NCBI GenBank assembly: GCA_025454075.1
Contig: JALOPD010000074.1
Coordinates: 1-18,227 of the forward strand
Reading direction: 5' to 3'
Length of the DNA: 18,227 nt
DNA from: Desulfobacterales bacterium
Lineage (GTDB): Bacteria > Desulfobacterota > Desulfobacteria > Desulfobacterales > UBA2174_A
Shown: piece by piece, positions 14,003-18,227 of the stretch
How the letters are laid out: every line of letters begins with the position of its first letter
Position numbering within the stretch: the stretch's first letter is position 1
Made by a program: the position numbers and the translations under genes
Notes under the pieces: model-generated
What the model was told of the DNA's origin: nothing
Database searches by the model: none
Seen by the model: only the letters and a program-made list of their open reading frames with translations

Positions 14003-14176
14003 ATGAAGTTCAGCGATTTTTTCATCCCCAAGATCGCGCGGTCCGACCCTAAGGTCCGCGAGAAAGCCGTCATGGAATGCAAAGACAAAGAGCTGCTGAA
14101 ACGCGTCATTCAAAACGACAAGGACGAGCATGTGCGTCAGGTGGCCATGCAGCGCCTCGCGGCCCTGGGAACTTGA
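14003..14176 (+). CDS. Small HEAT-repeat-like protein
   Basis: This 57-residue cytoplasmic protein starts MKFSDFFIPKIARSDPKVRE and continues into a second amphipathic pair with HVRQVAMQRL. The DPxVRxxA pattern and the following LLKRVIQND-DEHVRQVA pattern are those of HEAT or PBS-lyase HEAT repeats, which mediate protein contacts. About one and a half repeats fit, so it would need to oligomerise or dock on a partner. The charge is high (many K, D, E and R) and no cysteine other than one is present. It has its own promoter and a perfect ribosome binding site, so it is probably well expressed. A stretch without genes follows. No function can be assigned. Confidence 0.7.
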   Translation: MKFSDFFIPKIARSDPKVREKAVMECKDKELLKRVIQNDKDEHVRQVAMQRLAALGT

Positions 14177-14647
14177 GGTCCAGCCGCCGGGGCGCGTTCG
14201 CTCGACGAGCGCCGCGTTCGCGATCTATCCAAAGGTGCCGGTGCGGATAGCAGACACTCTTCAAGCTGCGGATCATGCAGCAACATCAGCCCTGAAAATC
14301 TTCCGCCGATTCGAGCCTCATCACGATCCGATGATTTGCCGGATGCCGAACCTGGATTCAGCCCCGATTTCATCTGCCTGGAATCTCGGTCAGCATCCGC
14401 GCCGGTTGAACCAAACCTTTCGGCCCAGTAGCCACCGCCCCCGCATGGCAGCGGAACCGAACCCTCCAATGCGTGCCGAGAAGGCGCGTTTCAGCTTGAA
14501 ACCCCTGAAGTAACCTCCGGTCATCCACGCTTCCGCTGCCGAAAGCCCCTGAGCCGGTCGAAAGGATCTATTTCGTTGCCGGAGCACCTAAAAAAGACTA
14601 CCTTGGGCCACATCCGCGATAAAACATCCAAAGAAGAGGTATCGCTC
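14177..14647 (+). other. Non-coding stretch of 471 bases without a supported gene
   Basis: No open frame on either strand here has a convincing start, ribosome binding site or recognisable protein. I see only weak features: an inverted repeat GGCGC/GCGCC (14191-14213), a CTATCC/GGATAG pair (14225-14250), a GCTGC/GCAGC hairpin (14265-14281) and an 8-base direct repeat CGCGTTCG (14193-14200, 14213-14220). Some of these may end the HEAT-like transcript. The rest shows no function I can support and may be decayed sequence next to the broken gene downstream. Confidence 0.4.
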
Positions 14648-15815
14648 ATGAATTATGACACCGCGCTGAGAGGGTACACGGCCAAACGCATCGAGGAGAT
14701 CGACTCCGCCGACATTCTGGTCGGGGTGCCCTGCTACAACAACGAGAGCACCATCGCGCACGTGATCCAGATGATCACCCACGGCCTGCAGGGGACCGGC
14801 GGGCAAAGGCACGGCCTTGAGGTCCGTGTTCGAAGCGGCGAACCGGCTCAATGTGTCGGTTTGCGGGATGGTGGACTCGGACCTGCGCAGCATCACGGCG
14901 GATTGGGTCAAGTATCTACTGGACCCGGTCCTGGAGAAGGGCTACCAGTTTGTGGCGCCGGTGTACATGCGGCACAAGTACGACGGCACCATCACCAACA
15001 ACATCGTCTACAACCTCACGCGCGCGCTTTACGGCAAACGCATCCGGCAGCCCATCGGCGGGGATTTTGCCATTTCGAGGGACGTGGCCAAATTTTACGC
15101 GGAGCAGGATGTGTGGCTGACGGACGTGGCGCGCTTCGGCATCGACATCTGGATGACCACGAGCGCCATCACCCAGGGGTTCCGGATCTGCCAGTCGAAC
15201 CTCGGAGTCAAGATCCACGACGTCAAGGACCCCGGCCAGCATCTGGGCCCCATGTTCCGGCAGGTGTTGTCTGCGCTTTTCTCGCTGATGGAACGCCATG
15301 AAAGCTTCTGGAAAGGCATCAAGGGCAGCCAACCGCTGGAGACCTTCGGGTTCGAGGGCGCCTCGGAGCCCGAGCCCGTCAAGGTGGATCTCGATCTGTT
15401 GATAGAGCTCTTCAAAACCGGCTACCAGCAGTTGTCGTCGCTCTGGCGCGAGATCTTCGACGAATCAAGCTTCAAGCAGATCAGCGAAACCGCCTGCATG
15501 GACGCCAGGGACTTCCACCTCCCCACCGAGGCATGGGTGAAAATTCTTTATGAATTGGCGGCCACCTACCGTCTCTGGACCGTCAACCGCGACAAGCTGG
15601 TCGACATGATGACGCCGCTCTATTATGGCCGGGTGGCTTCCTTCGTGCGGCAGAGCCGGGACATGTCCTCCCGGGAAGCGGAAAAGCTGGTCGAGGAGCA
15701 GGCGGTGCGATTTGAAGAGAGAAAAGATTATCTGATCAAGATCTGGGATCAAAAATCAGAGCAGGCGGCAAGCGGCGGTCAGAAGCCCAGGCTCGAATGC
15801 CCGGTCCGGAGTTGA
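14648..15815 (+). pseudogene. Family 2-type glycosyltransferase broken by an internal deletion and frameshift
   Basis: The gene starts at the ATG at 14648 with GAGG eight bases upstream. It encodes 47 residues of a GT-A fold (ILVGVPCYNNESTIAHVI) ending at MITHGL, near 14788. The frame then shifts. From about 14790 a second frame reads RGPAGKGTALRSVFEAA and runs 341 residues to the stop at 15815, with the VDSDLRS motif, GGDFAISRDV, GIDIWMT and a helical C-terminal region. Intact relatives have about 35-45 residues between these blocks, including the DGG-type nucleotide-sugar Asp, which is missing here. The downstream layout resembles mannosylglycerate synthase-like enzymes that make compatible solutes. 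Without the missing part it cannot bind the nucleotide sugar normally. An assembly or sequencing error is the alternative, but a single-base error would not remove the motif. Confidence 0.7.
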
Positions 15816-15832
15816 CGCGGCCGGCGAGTGCC

Positions 15833-17506
15833 TCATCCCGGGTGGTGCCGCCTTTTCACTGCGCCCTCCACTTTTAGGATGACCAGGGTCACGTCGTCTT
15901 CCCTCTTGGCGCCCGCCTGAAACTTTTCCAGCGTGGTGAGAATGGACTCCAGAATTTCATTTGCACTCAAAGCGCAATTTTCCCGAATGATATTATAAAT
16001 CGATTGCTTGCCGAACATTTTGCCTTGCGGGTTGACTGCTTCCCAGAGACCGTCGGTGCCAAGCAAGATGACCTGGCCGGGCAGAATCCCGGATCGGCGA
16101 TGACCGCTGCAAAGGCACTTCTCATCGATCCCCAGCGCCAGGCCCGTGCCGCCCAGTTCCTCGAACGAGTCGGTGGAGGGGTCATAGAGCAGCGCAGGGT
16201 CGTGTCCGGCCCGCACCCATTCGAGCTCCATTTTCACCGGGTCGATCACCAAGAAAAACATCGTGATAAACTCCCCGGAGTGCCCGACGTCGCTGGTGAT
16301 CTGGCGATTCACATCGGCCGCGATTCGGTCTGCGGCGCCCGGATGGGAAGCCCGCTGTCTCAAAGAGGATCGAACGGTTGCCATCAGCAAGGCCGCGGGA
16401 ATGCCGTGCCCCGACACATCTCCGACGGCGACCCCCCACTTGGGGCCATCGCTGCCGACCATGGGGATGAAGTCGTAATAATCCCCTCCGGTTTCATCAC
16501 AGTATATGCTCCTGCCGGCCGCCTCGAACCCATCCGTTTTCAGAGCTTGCCTGGGGAATAGGCTCTGCTGAACTTCCTTGGCCAAGGTCAGAGACTGCTT
16601 GATCCGGTCGCGCTCCAGGAGCCCCTCGGTCATCTCATTGATGACATCGCCGGCATAGCCGATTTCGTCATTGGAGGTCACCCGCACCCTGGTTTCAAAC
16701 AGGCCGTCCTTGACCTGGCGCAGCACATCCGTGATCTCGCCCAGCGGTCGAGTGAGATTGCTGCTCACCAGGAACGTGAGCCAAATGCCGACTGCCATGA
16801 AAACGAAGACTTGGCCGGAGACGATCACCCGGAGCTGCTCCATGGATTGCAGCGATGCCTCGCCGGCCGCTGGTGCACATCCTAAATCCTGCAGGATTGC
16901 AATGAGCGGAATGATATTACTGGCCAACAGGAAGGCAATGAGCCGGGTCCGGATGCGGATGCGCAGGGTGCCGGGCGTCGCCGAAAGGCCGCCGTTGGGG
17001 AAGAAGTAGGGAGCCACTCTGCGTTGGAGGATGAATTCGAGCACAAAAAAGGCCACGGTCACGGTGATCAAGCCGGTATAGAAACTCCGGAAAAAGGCCC
17101 GCTGGATCAGGTCCCAGCCGGACCCCTGAACCCAAAACGCTCCGCAGTATATCAACGCCGCCGCCATCCAAATGCAGAAGGACAGGCCGATCAGAAAAAA
17201 CGGCTCGTTGAGCAGCTTCCGGCGGGCTTCTCGAACAAGGTCCTCCGAAAGCGGTTGTTTCTGGTAGCTTCTTTTCAGGTAGTCGCGAATCGGCCGCTCA
17301 TAAAGCAGGATCAGGACAAACGGCACGATGAACGACACCGGCATGAAGAAGCGGTCGATGCGGTGGGTCATCCGCAGGATTTCGGATGGAAGCATGTACG
17401 CCGACTGCTGGGTTAGAAAAAGGATGACGGCTACGCCGATGGCGTTGGAAATGAGCGCTGAAAAAAGAAAGGAATTCTTGACCCGAAGGTAAACGAACCT
17501 GGACAT
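15833..17506 (-). CDS. Six-TM HAMP-PP2C (SpoIIE-type) serine/threonine phosphatase
   Basis: This 557-residue inner-membrane signalling protein has six hydrophobic segments (about 13-33, 54-70, 103-125, 141-161, 188-206 and 228-248). A HAMP linker follows (242-300; TRPLGEITDVL, DEIGYAGDVINEM). A SpoIIE-type PP2C domain follows (335-548): GGDYYDF (D342, D345), VGDVSGHG (D363), GTDGLWE (D485) and REDDVT (D537, D538), the metal-binding aspartates. Such proteins dephosphorylate anti-sigma antagonists or other phosphoproteins in stress or partner-switching control. The six-TM-HAMP input resembles that of some class III adenylate cyclases. The ATG at 17506 has a perfect AAGGAGG five bases away; the longer frame to 17593 has none. 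It lies 64 bases after the transketolase gene in the same direction. The signal sensed is unknown. Confidence 0.85.
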   Translation of the reverse strand: MSRFVYLRVKNSFLFSALISNAIGVAVILFLTQQSAYMLPSEILRMTHRIDRFFMPVSFIVPFVLILLYERPIRDYLKRSYQKQPLSEDLVREARRKLLNEPFFLIGLSFCIWMAAALIYCGAFWVQGSGWDLIQRAFFRSFYTGLITVTVAFFVLEFILQRRVAPYFFPNGGLSATPGTLRIRIRTRLIAFLLASNIIPLIAILQDLGCAPAAGEASLQSMEQLRVIVSGQVFVFMAVGIWLTFLVSSNLTRPLGEITDVLRQVKDGLFETRVRVTSNDEIGYAGDVINEMTEGLLERDRIKQSLTLAKEVQQSLFPRQALKTDGFEAAGRSIYCDETGGDYYDFIPMVGSDGPKWGVAVGDVSGHGIPAALLMATVRSSLRQRASHPGAADRIAADVNRQITSDVGHSGEFITMFFLVIDPVKMELEWVRAGHDPALLYDPSTDSFEELGGTGLALGIDEKCLCSGHRRSGILPGQVILLGTDGLWEAVNPQGKMFGKQSIYNIIRENCALSANEILESILTTLEKFQAGAKREDDVTLVILKVEGAVKRRHHPG

Positions 17507-17511
17507 GGGGA

Positions 17512-17518
17512 CCTCCTT
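17512..17518 (-). promoter_or_regulatory. Ribosome binding site that decides the phosphatase start
   Basis: On the minus strand AAGGAGG stands five bases before the ATG at 17506. The upstream in-frame ATG at 17593 would add 29 residues, overlaps the end of the transketolase gene and lacks such a site. Confidence 0.65.
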
Positions 17519-17570
17519 GGGGGAAGCCTTTCCAAAGACAACCGCGGGGAATTTATTCAGGGACGCAAAA

Positions 17571-18227
17571 CTACTTGGACTTTGACCGCGCAAGCTCCCG
17601 GCAGGCCTGTGCGATGTGCTCGGGGCCGAAGCCGTGCTTGTTGAAGAGGTAGTCCTGGTCGGCCACCTCGCCGAATCGGTCCGGGATGCCGAGGCGCTTG
17701 ACCCGCACCGGGTGGTGTTCGCTCAGCACCTCGCAGACCGCGCTGCCTATCCCGCCGATGATGTTCTGGTTCTCCACCGTGACCACGGCGCCGGTGTTTT
17801 TGGCGGAGTCGACGAGCGTCCGGGCATCGAAGGGTTTGACCGACGGGTAGTGCAGCAGATCCACCTTCACCCCCTCGGCTGCCAGCAGCCGGGCGGCGTC
17901 CAGGGCAAAGCGCGTCATGAAGCCGGTGGCGACCAGGGTCACGTCTTTGCCTTCGTGCAGGCGCTTGGCCTGGTTCGGGTCGAAGGGGACCCCTTCCTCG
18001 AAGAGCTTGGGCATCTTCAACCGCACGAGCTGCAGGTAGGTGGGCTGCTTGCTGGCGGCCATGTGAAACATGACCGAGCGCAGCTCGTTGGCGTCGGCCG
18101 GGCTGTAGACGTGCATGTTGGGCATGGTGCGCATGATGGACAGGTCCTGGAAGCACATGTGGGTGCCGCCGTTGGGGCCCTGGGTGATGCCCGGGGAGTT
18201 GCCGACTATTTTCACATTGTTGTTGGC
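17571..18227 (-). CDS. Transketolase C-terminal subunit (truncated at its N-terminus by the window edge)
   Basis: The frame is open from the right edge (ANNNVKIVGNSPGITQGPNG) to the TAG at 17571, giving the last 218 residues. It holds the end of the pyrimidine-binding domain (TQGPNGGTHMCFQDLSIMR and PNMHVYSPADANEL) and the whole C-terminal domain (VTLVATGFMTRFAL, VTVENQNIIGGIG). In many anaerobes transketolase is split into an N-terminal thiamine-diphosphate subunit and a C-terminal subunit of about 310 residues. The size here suggests the latter, but the start is outside the window, so a full-length enzyme or a 1-deoxyxylulose-5-phosphate synthase-like protein cannot be excluded. It transfers two-carbon units between sugar phosphates. 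A GTG at 18215 is internal, not a start, because the homology runs through it. Confidence 0.85.
   Translation of the reverse strand, partial: ANNNVKIVGNSPGITQGPNGGTHMCFQDLSIMRTMPNMHVYSPADANELRSVMFHMAASKQPTYLQLVRLKMPKLFEEGVPFDPNQAKRLHEGKDVTLVATGFMTRFALDAARLLAAEGVKVDLLHYPSVKPFDARTLVDSAKNTGAVVTVENQNIIGGIGSAVCEVLSEHHPVRVKRLGIPDRFGEVADQDYLFNKHGFGPEHIAQACRELARSKSK

Noticed and set aside
14137..14469. Minus-strand frame of 110 codons in the non-coding stretch
   Set aside because: There is no ribosome binding site and no recognisable protein, and it overlaps the end of the HEAT-like gene.
14576..14647. Start of the glycosyltransferase at a TTG near 14576
   Set aside because: The ATG at 14648 has a properly spaced GAGG and begins the region that resembles the family; the extra 24 residues do not.
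14784..14800. Programmed ribosomal frameshift in the glycosyltransferase
   Set aside because: No slippery heptamer with a downstream pseudoknot is evident, and a conserved motif block is physically missing, so a deletion explains it better.
1..18227. CRISPR array, tRNA or rRNA gene, insertion sequence, or prophage
   Set aside because: I looked for regular spaced repeats, cloverleaf-like segments, transposase motifs and terminal inverted repeats and saw none by eye. A tRNA or covariance-model scan was not possible.

Overview
The window is GC-rich, densely coded bacterial chromosome with no rRNA, tRNA, insertion sequence or CRISPR array that I could see. Gene content (SpoIIE-type phosphatase, split transketolase, split YeeE/YedE transporter, nitronate monooxygenase with a C-terminal Cys cluster, an MGS-like family 2 glycosyltransferase), together with GC-rich codon use and GGAGG-type ribosome binding sites, suggests a Desulfobacterota (deltaproteobacterial) anaerobe. 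That assignment is inference.

Layout. 1-139 (-): 5' end of ornithine carbamoyltransferase. 373-1966 (+): a hydroxypyruvate/glycerate-type D-2-hydroxyacid dehydrogenase, then an AhpD-like CxxC protein. 2032-6019 (-): nitronate monooxygenase, aldo/keto reductase and a lipoprotein made of eight FG-GAP repeats, as separate units. 6134-8334 (-): a compact operon of two half-size YeeE/YedE sulfur-compound transporters and a D-threonine aldolase-type PLP enzyme, with a good promoter at 8402-8430. 8469-9716 (-): a divergent serine hydroxymethyltransferase (SHMT) homologue with several active-site substitutions. 9857-13773 (+): a translationally coupled operon of a GNAT-TraB/GumN fusion, a stand-alone paralogue of its GNAT half, a radical SAM protein with an auxiliary-cluster (SPASM/twitch-like) tail, and a small lipoprotein. 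14003-14176 (+): a 57-residue HEAT-like protein with its own promoter. 14648-15815 (+): a glycosyltransferase gene broken by an internal deletion with frameshift. 15833-17506 (-): a six-TM/HAMP/PP2C phosphatase. 17571-18227 (-): C-terminal half-transketolase, running off the right edge.

The most interesting region is 9717-13773. The GNAT-TraB fusion, the second GNAT and the radical SAM protein overlap by ATGA junctions, the order is coherent, and I know of no described system with this composition. By family knowledge the set looks like peptide or amino-acid modification: radical SAM chemistry, two acyl or aminoacyl transfers and a TraB/GumN (Tiki-like) hydrolase, ending in an exported lipoprotein. 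It is transcribed divergently from the SHMT-like gene, and the two candidate promoters overlap at their -10 elements, so the SHMT-like enzyme may belong to the same pathway. Function is inferred throughout; nothing here was searched against a database.
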